Notes: a model not told the origin generated them from the sequence alone. A DNA stretch of 64,000 nt from Streptomyces coeruleorubidus (GCF_008705135.1 NZ_CP023694.1:3756001-3820000); one strand, 5' to 3'. Shown: positions 1 through 9,166, counted from the first letter of the stretch. Numbers and translations: made by a program.

Positions 1-1107
1 CGGGACCGGCGGCATGACGGCGGTCGGGTCGGCCGCGCCCCGGTTCGGGAGGACGGCCGTGGGGTCGGCGGCGCCGGCCGGGCCGCCGGTGTGCGGCATG
101 ACGCTGGTCGCGGCGTTCGGGTCGTACGAGCCCGCGCCCTGCGGGAGGACCTGGGTGGGGTCGGCATCGCCAGACATGTCCGGCACGGGCGCGGGCGCCG
201 GGTCGGGCACCAGGAGCGCGCCGACGCCCTCGGCTGCGGCGATCTGCGCGGAGTTCGCGTGCACCCCGATGCCCTCGGCGACGACGCGCAGACCGCGGGC
301 GAGGTTCTCGGCGCTGGGCCGCTCGTCCGGGTTCTTGCGCAGACAGCGCTCGATGATCGTCCACAGCGGGTCGGGGACCGTGGACGGGCGGCGCGGCTCG
401 GCGCTCAGGTGCTGGTGCAGCACCTCCAGGGCGGAGCCGCCCGCGAACGGCGGGCGGCCGGTGACCAGCTCGTACAGCAGGATGCCGGCGCCGTAGATGT
501 CGACGGCGGAGGTCTGCGGGCGGCCCTCGGCGGACTCGGGCGCGACGTAGGCGGGCGTCCCGACGAACTCCTGGGTGCGGGTCAGGCCCGGGGAGTCGGC
601 CAGGCGGGCGATGCCGAAGTCGGTGAGCAGCGGGTGCATCTGCCCGTCGTACTGCTGGAGCAGGACGTTCGCCGGCTTGAGGTCGCGGTGGACGACGCCG
701 TCGGCGTGGCTGGCGGCGAGCGCGTCGGCGATCTGGGCGGTGAGCAGGGCCGCGGCGACGGGGCTGAAGGGCCCGTTCTCGCGCAGGTAGCGGTGCAGGT
801 CGGGGCCCTCGACGAGGTCCATGACCAGCGCCAGCAGCTCGCCCTCGACCACCAGGTCACGGACCCGGACGATGTTCGGGTGGGTCAGCCGGAGCAGGAC
901 GGAGCGCTCCCGGAGGAACCGCATGACGATGTCCGCGTCGCTGGCCAGCTCTTCCTTGAGGACCTTGATGGCGACCGTCTCGCCGGGCTGTCCCGGCACG
1001 GCCGCCTCGGCGCCCGCGGTCTCGCGCTGGCGGGCTCGCCAGACGGTGCCCGTGGCGCCGCGTCCGAGCGGCTCCTCGAGCAGGTACTTGCTGCCTACCG
1101 GCCGCAC
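1..1107 (-). CDS. Ser/Thr protein kinase (3' end outside window)
   Basis: Hanks-type Ser/Thr kinase, transcribed leftwards; 369 codons are visible and the C-terminus lies beyond the left edge. Read from the minus strand it has the glycine loop GRGATGTVW (about residues 15-23), the VAIK lysine near residue 48, the catalytic loop HRDLKPANVLL near residue 140, DFG, and VAPE in the activation segment. The GTG start at 1107 is preceded by GGGAG at 8-nt spacing, and an in-frame stop lies upstream with no other usable start. After the kinase domain comes a low-complexity tail with DPTQVLP, TSVMP, DPTAVLP and DPTAVMP, possible Thr phosphorylation sites. No membrane segment is visible, so it is probably cytosolic, like the PkaA/PkaB type of Streptomyces. 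It is divergent from an FHA-domain gene, which suggests a kinase/phospho-reader pair (inference). Confidence 0.93.
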   Translation of the reverse strand, partial: MRPVGSKYLLEEPLGRGATGTVWRARQRETAGAEAAVPGQPGETVAIKVLKEELASDADIVMRFLRERSVLLRLTHPNIVRVRDLVVEGELLALVMDLVEGPDLHRYLRENGPFSPVAAALLTAQIADALAASHADGVVHRDLKPANVLLQQYDGQMHPLLTDFGIARLADSPGLTRTQEFVGTPAYVAPESAEGRPQTSAVDIYGAGILLYELVTGRPPFAGGSALEVLHQHLSAEPRRPSTVPDPLWTIIERCLRKNPDERPSAENLARGLRVVAEGIGVHANSAQIAAAEGVGALLVPDPAPAPVPDMSGDADPTQVLPQGAGSYDPNAATSVMPHTGGPAGAADPTAVLPNRGAADPTAVMPPVP

Positions 1108-1487
1108 GTCATGCGCTCCCTGGTGCTTGCCTTGCCTGCTGGCCTGTCCGACCCACTGTAGTGCCGTGCCGCCGGGGACCGGGGTGTCGTCATTCTGTGG
1201 GTCTTACGTATCCGTTGTCGCACGCGTTCGAATCTCGCACGCGTTCGAAGGAAAGACGCTCACCTCGGTCTCGTGGTTGCCGAGAGTAAGCGTGACCGAT
1301 CTCAAGTGATCGCGAGTGGGTCATCTCTCAGGCACTTTTGCGGGCAGAGCCGACCAATCAAGATCACTTGTTCCGGAGCAAGGGGCGCGCTGTCAGTGGC
1401 AGGTGCGAGGATGCGTGTCACTACTGGCCGACGTGCTGGGGCGGGGTGGGGGACTCCGCGCCCGGGCAGAAGGGACCGCTGACGGCG
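1108..1487. promoter_or_regulatory. Divergent kinase/FHA intergenic region with repeats
   Basis: This 380-bp region separates the kinase from the FHA gene and should carry both promoters. It contains a perfect 15-bp direct repeat, tcgcacgcgttcgaa, at 1218-1232 and 1235-1249 (17 bp start to start, less than two helical turns). It also contains a 9-bp inverted repeat, caagtgatc at 1303-1311 and gatcacttg at 1362-1370. These are candidate regulator sites. No convincing -35/-10 pair was identified. Confidence 0.45.
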
Positions 1488-4400
1488 ATGCAGATCCGGC
1501 TGACCGTCGTAGACCCGCTGGGCCTGGCGGCTCCGGCCCGGGACCGCGCCGCGCGCAGCGACGTGCTGGTCACCGCGCCCGCCGGGACGGCGCTCGCGGC
1601 GGTGTCCTCGGCGCTCGCCCAGGTGGTCCTCGGCGGTGACGGCTCGGGCTCCCCGGTGCTGTACGCCGGGGAGCAGCGGCTCGACGCCCAGCGCTGCACG
1701 CTCGGCGAGCCCCCGCTGACCGACGGTGCCGTGCTGTCCGTGGGCGCGCCGGGCGAGCCGGAGCCGCATCCCGAGCTGGACGACGCCCCGGCCCAGCTCC
1801 AGGTGGTCGCCGGGCCCGACGCCGGCGGCGTCCACCTCCTGCACGGCGGCGAGATCCGCATCGGCCGCTCCGCCGACGCCGACGTACCGCTCGACGACCC
1901 GGACGTCTCCCGGCTGCACTGCGCGGTGACGGTGAGCGCCGACGGCCGCGTCTCGGTCGCCGACCTCGACTCCACGAACGGCACGACGCTGGACGGCGCG
2001 CGGGTGGCCGGCCGGGCGGTCCGTTTCGCGCCGGGGGCGCTGCTGCGGATCGGCGAATCGGCACTGCGGCTGGCTCCCGCCGGGGGGCCGGGTGGCCGGG
2101 TGGACACGACGCCGGACGGGGAGGGGCACGTGCGCGTACCCGGGCCTGTCGGCGCCTCGGGGGCGGACGCGCGCTCGTCGGACCCGATCACTGCCGGGCC
2201 TGTCGGCCCTGCCGGTGCTCAGGGGCCTGCCGGGTCTGCCGGGCCTGCCGGATCTACCGGGCCTGCCGGATCTACCGGATCTGCCGGGCCTTCTGGCCCT
2301 TCCAGTGCTTCCGGTCCCGCCGTTCCTTCCGGGCCCGCCGTTCCTTCCGGGCTGACCCATCACGCTCACGGCTCGGCGGCCTGGGGCGCGCCGGGCACCG
2401 CGGGGCACGGCTCCGCGGACTCCGCGGTGGTGCCGGAGCAGGGTGGGGCGCCTCGGGTCGAGAGCAGGGGTGCGAGTGGGGCCACGGAGGCTTCGCGGCC
2501 GACTGCCGGGGGCGGGCCGGCGGCCGCGCAGGACGGATTCCGGGCCGCTGCCGGTGAGCAGGGGTCGGGCATGGCCCGCGGCCAGGAGGACTCGGGGCCC
2601 GTCGTCCGGGCTCCGCGCCAGCGCGGTGCGACGCAGGGCGGGCTCGGTGCCGGGGACACGCACGCGGGGCGCTCCGGGGCCGGGGCGTTGGGTTACGGGC
2701 GGGCGGACGTTTCCGGCCAGGGTGCCGGAACGGCGGACGGCGTCGTCCCTCACGCCCGCGCCGGGGGCCAGGCGGCCCCCCACCCCACAGCCCCTGTCGG
2801 CACCGGCCCGGTCTTCCCGGCATACGCCACGGACGAGCGGTCCGGTCGCGGGCGCAAGGGCACTCCCCTCCGGGGCACCGATGTTCCGCCGGGGACGCGC
2901 AGGCGTGGCCTCGGGGCGTGGGCGCGGCGGTTGGCCGGGGGGCGTGGCGAGCAGGGGCCGGCCGCGGGCGGGACGTACGAGGACGAGCCGGCCGAAGTGG
3001 CGGTGGAGCACTCCGCCGTCGGGCCGGCGGTGCCGGAGACCTGGCCGGATCCGGCCACGCTGCTGCTGACGGCGCTGGGGCCGGGGCCCCGGCTGTGGGA
3101 GCGCGGCCCGGGCCACCCGGAGGCGCTCGCGGTACGCCTCGGCACGGCCGACCGTGCGGCGCCGGACGGCTCGGGCCTGCTGCCCGCCGTGCCGGTGACC
3201 TCCGGCCTGCGTGAGGTCGGCGCACTGGGACTGGCCGGGCCCCGGGCGCGGCTCGCCGGGCTGGCCCGTGCCGTGCTGGCGCAGCTCACCGCGCTGCACT
3301 CCCCCGACAGCCTGGAGATCGTCCTGATCGCCGCGGACCGCTCCCGCACCCTGGAGGAGCGCACCGCCGAGTGGGGCTGGCTGGGCTGGCTGCCGCATGT
3401 CCGCCCGGGGCACGGGCAGGACTGCCGCCTGCTGCTCGCCTACGACCGGGAACAGGCCGCCGCCCGCACGGACGAGCTCCTCCGCCGCCTGGAGGACCAG
3501 CTGGCGGACGCGGAAGGCGGCGCCGCAGGGGCCGCCGGGCTGCTGGGCAACGTGCGGTTCACCAGGGCCCAGGGGACCGACGGCCCGAGCGGCGACGCGC
3601 CGGGCCCCGACGCCCGGGGCGGCGACAGCCCGGCGACAAGCACCGCCGGTCCCGTGCCCCGCCGCCCCTCCTGGGCCCGGGACGACACCCCCCTCCCCGA
3701 CCCGGAACCCGACTTCCCCGGCCCCTACACCGTCCTCGTCGTGGACGGCGACCCCGGCGGAGCCGACCTGCGTGAGGCCGTGGCACGGCTGGCGCTGGAA
3801 GGCCCCCGGGCGGGGATCCACGTCGTCTGCCTGGCCGAGACGGCGGCCGCCTCCCCCGCCTCGCCCGTGACGGAGACCTACGAGGCGGCCTGCGCGGCGT
3901 CGCCGACGTTCCGGCAGTGCGGTGCGATCGCTCTGCTCAGCGGGGACGTGGCGACGGCGCTGCGGCTGATGCGCGTGGCCCGGGTCGGCGGCGCCGCCGG
4001 ACCGGTCGGGCCCGTGGGCCACGGGACCATCGCCACCGTCGACGCCGTCTCCCCCGCCTGGGCCGAGCGGTTCGCGCGGGCGCTGGCGCCGCTGCGTACG
4101 GACGGCGCGACGAGCGAGCGGCAGCCGCGCGTCTCCGCGCCCCTGCCCCAGGCGGCCCGGCTGCTGGACGAGCTGGGCCTGGCCCGGGCCACCCCGGCGT
4201 CGCTCATGGCGCGCTGGGCGGACGCGGCCGACGACACCGAGGCGCTGGGCGGGCGGGTGCGCGCGGTGCTGGGCGCCGGGCCGCGCGGCCCGGTCTGCGC
4301 GGATCTCGCGGCCCAGGGACCGCATCTGCTGATCGAGGGCCCGCCGGGCAGCGGCCGTACGGAGCTGCTGCGGGCGGTCGTCGCGTCCCTGGCCGCCGCC

Positions 4401-5315
4401 GAGCGGCCGGACCGGCTCGGCATCGTGCTGGTCGACGGCCGGGGCGGCCCCGGTGCGGGCGGCGGGGCCGGCGAGGGACTGCGCGTGTGTACGGACGTCC
4501 CGCATGTCACCACGTACCTCACGGCCCACGACCCGGTCCGGATGCGCGAGTTCGCGCAGTCCCTGAGCGCCGAGCTGAAGCGGCGCGCCGAGTTGCTGGG
4601 GCGGTCCGACTTCGCCGAGTGGCACACCGGGCGGGAGCTGTCGGGCCGTATGGTCGCCCAGCGCACGGCGACGGCCCGGGGCGGCGCCCAGGACGGGGCC
4701 GGTGCCGGGACCGCCGCCGGGGCCGGGGATCTCGACTCCCCGCCCAGTTCGACGATGCGGCTGCGGCCCCGAGCGGCCCGGCGGCAGACGGAGGCGGCTC
4801 CGCCGCTGCCCCGGCTCGTCGTGGTCGTGGACGACCTGGACGCGCTGGTCTCCCCGGCCCTCGGCTCGACCGGACGGCCCGCGGCCGGATCGGTGATGCG
4901 CGCGCTGGAGGCCGTGGCCCGGGAGGGCGAGCGGCTGGGCGTCCACCTGGTGGCGGCCACCGGCCCGTGCGCCCGTACGGCGGAGACGGAACCGGCGCGC
5001 CGTGCCACGCTCCGCGTCACCCTCGACGCCCCGGCGCCGGGCCCGGACGAGCCCGCTCCGGGCCGTGGCCGCCTCGCCTGCGCGGACGGACGGATCACGC
5101 CGTTCCAGGGCGGGCGGGTCACCGGCCGTATCCCCCGGACGGCGACGCTCCGGCCCACGGTCGTACCCCTGGAATGGCACCGCATGGGTGACCCTCCTGC
5201 CCGGCGTCCGGTGCGGGAACTCGGAAACGGCCCGACCGACCTGGCACTGTTGGCCAGCGCGCTGGAAAGGGCGGCGCGGGAGGTCGCGGCGGCGCAGGTG
5301 CCGTCACTTCTGTAG
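1488..5315 (+). CDS. FHA-domain, FtsK/EccC-like P-loop ATPase protein
   Basis: A 1275-residue protein of unassigned function. An FHA phosphothreonine-binding domain lies at about residues 103-195 (IRIGRSADADV, SRLHC, DLDSTNGT). A Gly-Pro-Ser collagen-like tract of G-x-y triplets follows at about 235-287, then a long disordered Gly/Ala/Pro region. The C-terminal half resembles FtsK/EccC-type ATPases, with Walker A GPPGSGRT near residue 951 and a Walker B-like LVVVVDDLDAL near 1110. An upstream module around 600-830 looks like a degenerate ATPase-type fold. The ATG at 1488 was chosen because the upstream in-frame codons (1338-1487) do not read like protein and AGAAGGGA precedes it. The divergent kinase is a plausible partner. 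No type VII secretion genes are visible nearby, so a secretion role is not supported. Confidence 0.88.
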   Translation: MQIRLTVVDPLGLAAPARDRAARSDVLVTAPAGTALAAVSSALAQVVLGGDGSGSPVLYAGEQRLDAQRCTLGEPPLTDGAVLSVGAPGEPEPHPELDDAPAQLQVVAGPDAGGVHLLHGGEIRIGRSADADVPLDDPDVSRLHCAVTVSADGRVSVADLDSTNGTTLDGARVAGRAVRFAPGALLRIGESALRLAPAGGPGGRVDTTPDGEGHVRVPGPVGASGADARSSDPITAGPVGPAGAQGPAGSAGPAGSTGPAGSTGSAGPSGPSSASGPAVPSGPAVPSGLTHHAHGSAAWGAPGTAGHGSADSAVVPEQGGAPRVESRGASGATEASRPTAGGGPAAAQDGFRAAAGEQGSGMARGQEDSGPVVRAPRQRGATQGGLGAGDTHAGRSGAGALGYGRADVSGQGAGTADGVVPHARAGGQAAPHPTAPVGTGPVFPAYATDERSGRGRKGTPLRGTDVPPGTRRRGLGAWARRLAGGRGEQGPAAGGTYEDEPAEVAVEHSAVGPAVPETWPDPATLLLTALGPGPRLWERGPGHPEALAVRLGTADRAAPDGSGLLPAVPVTSGLREVGALGLAGPRARLAGLARAVLAQLTALHSPDSLEIVLIAADRSRTLEERTAEWGWLGWLPHVRPGHGQDCRLLLAYDREQAAARTDELLRRLEDQLADAEGGAAGAAGLLGNVRFTRAQGTDGPSGDAPGPDARGGDSPATSTAGPVPRRPSWARDDTPLPDPEPDFPGPYTVLVVDGDPGGADLREAVARLALEGPRAGIHVVCLAETAAASPASPVTETYEAACAASPTFRQCGAIALLSGDVATALRLMRVARVGGAAGPVGPVGHGTIATVDAVSPAWAERFARALAPLRTDGATSERQPRVSAPLPQAARLLDELGLARATPASLMARWADAADDTEALGGRVRAVLGAGPRGPVCADLAAQGPHLLIEGPPGSGRTELLRAVVASLAAAERPDRLGIVLVDGRGGPGAGGGAGEGLRVCTDVPHVTTYLTAHDPVRMREFAQSLSAELKRRAELLGRSDFAEWHTGRELSGRMVAQRTATARGGAQDGAGAGTAAGAGDLDSPPSSTMRLRPRAARRQTEAAPPLPRLVVVVDDLDALVSPALGSTGRPAAGSVMRALEAVAREGERLGVHLVAATGPCARTAETEPARRATLRVTLDAPAPGPDEPAPGRGRLACADGRITPFQGGRVTGRIPRTATLRPTVVPLEWHRMGDPPARRPVRELGNGPTDLALLASALERAAREVAAAQVPSLL

Positions 5316-5355
5316 CACTCGTCCGTGGCACTGGCTGGATGCCGACCCCGTCCGT

Positions 5356-5379
5356 TGATCAGGGACGAGTCCCTGGTCA
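5356..5379 (+). terminator. Stem-loop after the FHA gene
   Basis: A 10-bp stem with one G-U pair (5356-5365 with 5370-5379) around a 4-nt loop lies 41 bp past the FHA stop. A weaker ggggg/ccccc hairpin follows at 5383-5399. It may be a terminator, or an operator for the downstream sugar-transport operon. Confidence 0.4.
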
Positions 5380-5504
5380 CGAGGGGGTCACGATCCCCCG
5401 CTTGACAGCCGACGCCATCTTGCCGCCCCAGCACACCCGGGCGTAGACCAGATCGCACGGGAGCGCGCTCGACGTTCGACGATGGAACGAAGAACGGGGC
5501 AGTC

Positions 5505-6908
5505 ATGCGCATGACGAGCAGCACCATCCGGAAACGCTGGTCGCCGAAGCCGGACAAGGCGACCCCCCACCACCGCAGAGCCGCCAAGGCCGCGGCAGCC
5601 GTCGCCGCGGGAGCGCTCGCGCTCTCGCTCACCGCCTGCGGAGGCGCCGACGACGGAGACAGTGGAACCGAGGGCAACACCGAGGAGACCGCCAACAACG
5701 TCACTCTTCCGAAGCTGGACGGGACGAGCCTGGAGATCGCCGCCGTGTGGACCGGCGCCGAGCAGGCCAACTTCAAGAAGGTCCTGGCGGAGTTCGAGAA
5801 GCGCACGGGCGCCAAGGTCACGTTCGTGCCCGCCCAGGACCCGATCATCAACTTCATCGGCTCGAAGGTGGCCGGCGGGCAGCCGCCGGACATCGCGATG
5901 CTGCCGCAGCCGGGCGCCATCAAGCAGGCCGTCGACCGGGGCTGGGCCAAGCCCATCGGTACGGAGGCGCAGAAGGAGCTCGGCGAGAACTACTCGCAGG
6001 GCTGGCAGGACATCGGCAAGGTGGGCGGCAAGCAGTACGGCGTCTACTACAAGGCCGCCAACAAGTCCCTGATCTGGTACAACAACCAGGTCTTCGAGAA
6101 CGCCGGGGCGAGTGAGCCCGAGACCTGGCCGGATCTGCTGAAGACGGCACAGACGGTCTACGACTCCGGCGTCACCCCGTTCTCCGTCGGCGGCGCCGAG
6201 GGCTGGACGCTGACCGACTGGTTCGAGAACGTCTACCTCTCCCAGGCCGGGCCGGAGAAGTACGACCAGCTGGCCAAGCACGAGATCAAGTGGACGGACC
6301 CGTCCGTGAAGGACGCGCTGACCACGCTCGCGCAGGTCTGGGGCAAGACCGACTACATCGCGACCGGGGCGTTGCAGACCGACTTCCCGGCCTCCGTCAC
6401 GCAGGTCTTCACCGGCGGGGACCAGCCCAAGGCGGCCATGGTCGCCGCGGGCGACTTCGCGCAGGTCAACATCCCGACGACCATGAAGGTCGGCACGGAC
6501 GCGAAGGTGTTCCCGTTCCCGGCGGTCGGTGACAACGGGCCGGTGGTCTCGGGCGGCGACGCGGCCGTGATCCTTCAGGACTCGAAGGGGGCGCAGGCCC
6601 TGGCCACCTGGCTCGCCTCGCCGGACGCGGCCCAGATCCAGGCCAAGCTGGGCGGCTACCTCTCGCCGAACAAGAACGTGCCGAACTCCGCGTACCCGAA
6701 CGCGGTGCAGCAGAGGATCGCCAAGGCGCTCATCGACGCCGGTGACGACTTCCGCTTCGACATGTCCGACCAGGCCCCGCAGGCCTTCGGCGGCACGCCC
6801 GGCAAGGGCGAGTGGAAGATCCTCCAGGACTTCCTGAAGAACCCGAAGGACGTCGCGGGGGCACAGCAGAAGCTGGAGGCCGAAGCGGCCGCGGCCTACG
6901 GAGGCTGA
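5505..6908 (+). CDS. Sugar ABC transporter substrate-binding lipoprotein
   Basis: A 467-residue extracellular solute-binding lipoprotein of the carbohydrate-uptake (CUT1) type. The N-terminus has a basic stretch, a hydrophobic Ala/Leu segment and the lipobox LTAC at about residues 43-46, with the Cys as lipid anchor. The mature part reads like family-1 sugar-binding proteins (GTSLEIAAVWTGAEQANFKKV, PPDIAMLPQPG, WYNNQVFENAG). The start is the first of two in-frame ATGs (5505 and 5511). It is the first gene of a three-gene operon with the two permeases downstream. The substrate cannot be told from sequence; an alpha-glucoside or similar oligosaccharide is possible. No ATPase is encoded here. 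Many Streptomyces CUT1 importers share the MsiK ATPase, and that is likely here (inference). Confidence 0.92.
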   Translation: MRMTSSTIRKRWSPKPDKATPHHRRAAKAAAAVAAGALALSLTACGGADDGDSGTEGNTEETANNVTLPKLDGTSLEIAAVWTGAEQANFKKVLAEFEKRTGAKVTFVPAQDPIINFIGSKVAGGQPPDIAMLPQPGAIKQAVDRGWAKPIGTEAQKELGENYSQGWQDIGKVGGKQYGVYYKAANKSLIWYNNQVFENAGASEPETWPDLLKTAQTVYDSGVTPFSVGGAEGWTLTDWFENVYLSQAGPEKYDQLAKHEIKWTDPSVKDALTTLAQVWGKTDYIATGALQTDFPASVTQVFTGGDQPKAAMVAAGDFAQVNIPTTMKVGTDAKVFPFPAVGDNGPVVSGGDAAVILQDSKGAQALATWLASPDAAQIQAKLGGYLSPNKNVPNSAYPNAVQQRIAKALIDAGDDFRFDMSDQAPQAFGGTPGKGEWKILQDFLKNPKDVAGAQQKLEAEAAAAYGG

Positions 6909-6912
6909 CGGC

Positions 6913-8259
6913 ATGACGTCGGCCACGGCGGCAGGGGGCGTCAAGCCCCCTGCCGTTGGCAAGTCGCGCAAGAGTGTGACCGGCACCCGCAGGATGGTCG
7001 CGGCGCTGTTCCTGCTGCCCGCGCTCGTCCTGCTCGGCGCGCTCGTGGTGTACCCGATCGGGTACTCGGTGGTCCGCAGCTTCTACGACCAGTCCGGCGA
7101 CGGCTTCGCCGGGATCGACAACTACAAGGCCCTCTTCACCGACGAGGGCATCCGCACCGCGCTGAAGAACAACATCATCTGGGTGGTGTTCGCGCCGACG
7201 GTCGCGACGGCGCTCGGCCTGATCTTCGCGGTGCTGACCGAACGGGTGCGCTGGGGCACGGCCTTCAAGCTGGTCGTCTTCATGCCGATGGCGATCTCGA
7301 TGCTGGCGGCGGGCATCATCTTCCGCCTGGTGTACGACCAGGACCCCGACAAGGGCGTCGCGAACGCGGTGTGGGTGGGCGTGCACGACACCTTCGCCCA
7401 GTCGTCGGCGTTCCCGAAGGCCCACCCGGGCCGTCAGTCGCCGCTGGAGCCGGCGGGCGGGGGCGCCTTCATCACCAAGTCGCCCGTCCGCACGGGCGAG
7501 ACCGTCTCGCTGCCTCTGGTGGGTGTCGCGCCGGACCTGATGCCGGACGGCGCGAAGCCGGCGGTGGCGCCGAAGCCCGAGCCGGACAAGGTCACCGGTA
7601 CGACCTGGCAGGACTTCACACGGGGCAAGGGCGTGGGGACGCTCAACCGGGTCGACTCGTCCGAACTGGGCTATGCCGGCATGAGGATCGAGGCCGTGAA
7701 GGACGGCAGGGTGGTGGCGTCGGCGACGGCAGCGGGCGACGGCACCTTCACGCTGCCGGCCTCGGCCGACGGTGCCCAACTCCGGCTTCCCAACAGCAAC
7801 TTCAAGGAGCCGTACAACGGGCTGGACTGGCTCGGCCCGTCCCTGGTCACCCCGTCCATCATCGGCTCGTACATCTGGATGTGGGCGGGCTTCGCGATGG
7901 TGCTGATCGCGGCCGGGCTCGCGAGCGTGCCCCGGGAGCTGCTGGAGGCCGCCCGGGTCGACGGCGCGAGTGAGTGGCAGGTGTTCAGACGGGTCACGGT
8001 GCCGTTGCTGGCGCCGGTCCTCGCGGTCGTCACCGTCACCCTGATGATCAACGTGCTGAAGGTCTTCGACCTGGTCTTCATCATCGCCCCCGGCTCCTCC
8101 CAGGACGACGCGAACGTCCTGGCCCTGGAGCTGTACCGCAAGGGGTTCTCCGAGGACCAGCCGGGCATCGCCAGCGCCATCTCGGTGTTCCTGCTGCTGC
8201 TCGTTATCCCGGTGATGTGGTTCAACGTGCGTCGGCTGAGGCGGGAGGTGCGGCGATGA
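6913..8259 (+). CDS. Sugar ABC permease with inserted extracytoplasmic domain
   Basis: A 448-residue binding-protein-dependent transport permease, longer than the usual 290-320. The N-terminal membrane segments are normal (FLLPALVLLGALVVYPIGYSV, then the segment near MPMAISMLAAGIIF). Residues about 147-300 then form a hydrophilic insertion that includes GMRIEAVKDGRVVASATAA and GDGTFTLPA, which looks like a small beta-sandwich of the carboxypeptidase-regulatory type (inference from pattern). The core resumes at WLGPSLVTPSIIGSYIW, and the EAA loop EAARVDGASEWQVFRRVTVP is intact. The gene starts 4 bp after the lipoprotein stop and overlaps the next permease by ATGA. The insertion lies between membrane segments and probably faces outward, where it could contact the binding protein. 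Confidence 0.92.
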   Translation: MTSATAAGGVKPPAVGKSRKSVTGTRRMVAALFLLPALVLLGALVVYPIGYSVVRSFYDQSGDGFAGIDNYKALFTDEGIRTALKNNIIWVVFAPTVATALGLIFAVLTERVRWGTAFKLVVFMPMAISMLAAGIIFRLVYDQDPDKGVANAVWVGVHDTFAQSSAFPKAHPGRQSPLEPAGGGAFITKSPVRTGETVSLPLVGVAPDLMPDGAKPAVAPKPEPDKVTGTTWQDFTRGKGVGTLNRVDSSELGYAGMRIEAVKDGRVVASATAAGDGTFTLPASADGAQLRLPNSNFKEPYNGLDWLGPSLVTPSIIGSYIWMWAGFAMVLIAAGLASVPRELLEAARVDGASEWQVFRRVTVPLLAPVLAVVTVTLMINVLKVFDLVFIIAPGSSQDDANVLALELYRKGFSEDQPGIASAISVFLLLLVIPVMWFNVRRLRREVRR

Positions 8260-9116
8260 AGGCGAAGCAGTCGCTGGGGTCCCGGCTCGCCGAAGGCGTC
8301 AGCGGTGGGCTGGTGAGGGTGTTGCTCATCGTCGTCGGCCTGTTCTGGCTGGTGCCGACGATCGGTCTGCTGCTGTCCAGTCTCCGCTCGCCGGAGGACA
8401 TCGCGGCGAGCGGCTGGTGGAAGGTGTTCACCGAGCCGTCGCAGCTCACGTTCGACAGCTACGCCAAGCTGCTGGAGAACGAAGACATCACCAGCAGCCT
8501 GGTCAACACGGTGTGGATCACCGTGCCGGCGACCCTGCTGGTCGTCATCATCGGCTCGCTGGCGGGTTACGCCTTCGCCTGGATGGAGTTCCCCGGCCGT
8601 GACTGGTGGTTCCTGGGCGTGGTCGGCCTGTTGGTCGTGCCGGTGCAGGTCGCGCTGATCCCGATCGCCGAACTCTTCGGCTCCATCGGCATCTTCGGCT
8701 CGGTGATCGGCGTGGTGCTCTTCCACGTCGGCTTCGGTCTGCCCTTCGCGGTGTTCCTGCTGCGGAACTTCTTCGCGGAGATCCCGAGGGAGCTGCTGGA
8801 GGCGGCGCGCCTGGACGGGGCGGGTGAACTGCGCCTGTTCTTTCGTGTGGTGATGCCACTCGGCGCCCCGGCGATCGCGGCCCTCGGCATCTTCCAGTTC
8901 CTGTGGGTGTGGAACGACTTGCTGGTCGCGCTGATCTTCTCGGACTCCGGGAGCCAGCCGATCACGGTCGCACTCCAGACGCAGGTACGGCAGTTCGGCA
9001 ACAACATCGACGTGCTGGCACCCGGCGCGTTCATCTCGATGGTGGTCCCGCTGGCCGTCTTCTTCGCGTTCCAGCGGCAGTTCGTGTCCGGCGTGATGGC
9101 GGGAGCCGTCAAGTAG
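8256..9116 (+). CDS. Sugar ABC transporter permease, second subunit
   Basis: A 286-residue MalG-type permease with about six membrane segments, opening with FWLVPTIGLLLSSLRSPEDIA. The EAA loop that contacts the ATPase reads EAARLDGAGELRLFFRVVMP. The ATG overlaps the stop of the preceding permease (ATGA), which indicates translational coupling. The length is normal for the family. It forms the membrane pore with the upstream permease and is the last gene before a strong terminator. Confidence 0.93.
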   Translation: MKAKQSLGSRLAEGVSGGLVRVLLIVVGLFWLVPTIGLLLSSLRSPEDIAASGWWKVFTEPSQLTFDSYAKLLENEDITSSLVNTVWITVPATLLVVIIGSLAGYAFAWMEFPGRDWWFLGVVGLLVVPVQVALIPIAELFGSIGIFGSVIGVVLFHVGFGLPFAVFLLRNFFAEIPRELLEAARLDGAGELRLFFRVVMPLGAPAIAALGIFQFLWVWNDLLVALIFSDSGSQPITVALQTQVRQFGNNIDVLAPGAFISMVVPLAVFFAFQRQFVSGVMAGAVK

Positions 9117-9136
9117 CGTTCAGAGCAAGGAAGTTG

Positions 9137-9166
9137 GAGGGGCGGACCGGTCGCGGTCCGCCCCTC
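9137..9166 (+). terminator. Terminator of the sugar ABC operon
   Basis: A perfect 13-bp GC-rich stem (9137-9149 with 9154-9166) with a gtcg loop begins 21 bp after the last permease stop. It lacks a clear T-tract, which is normal for Streptomyces terminators. Confidence 0.8.

Noticed and set aside
5402..5407. Promoter -35 ttgaca before the sugar-binding lipoprotein gene
   Set aside because: No acceptable -10 at 16-19 bp downstream.
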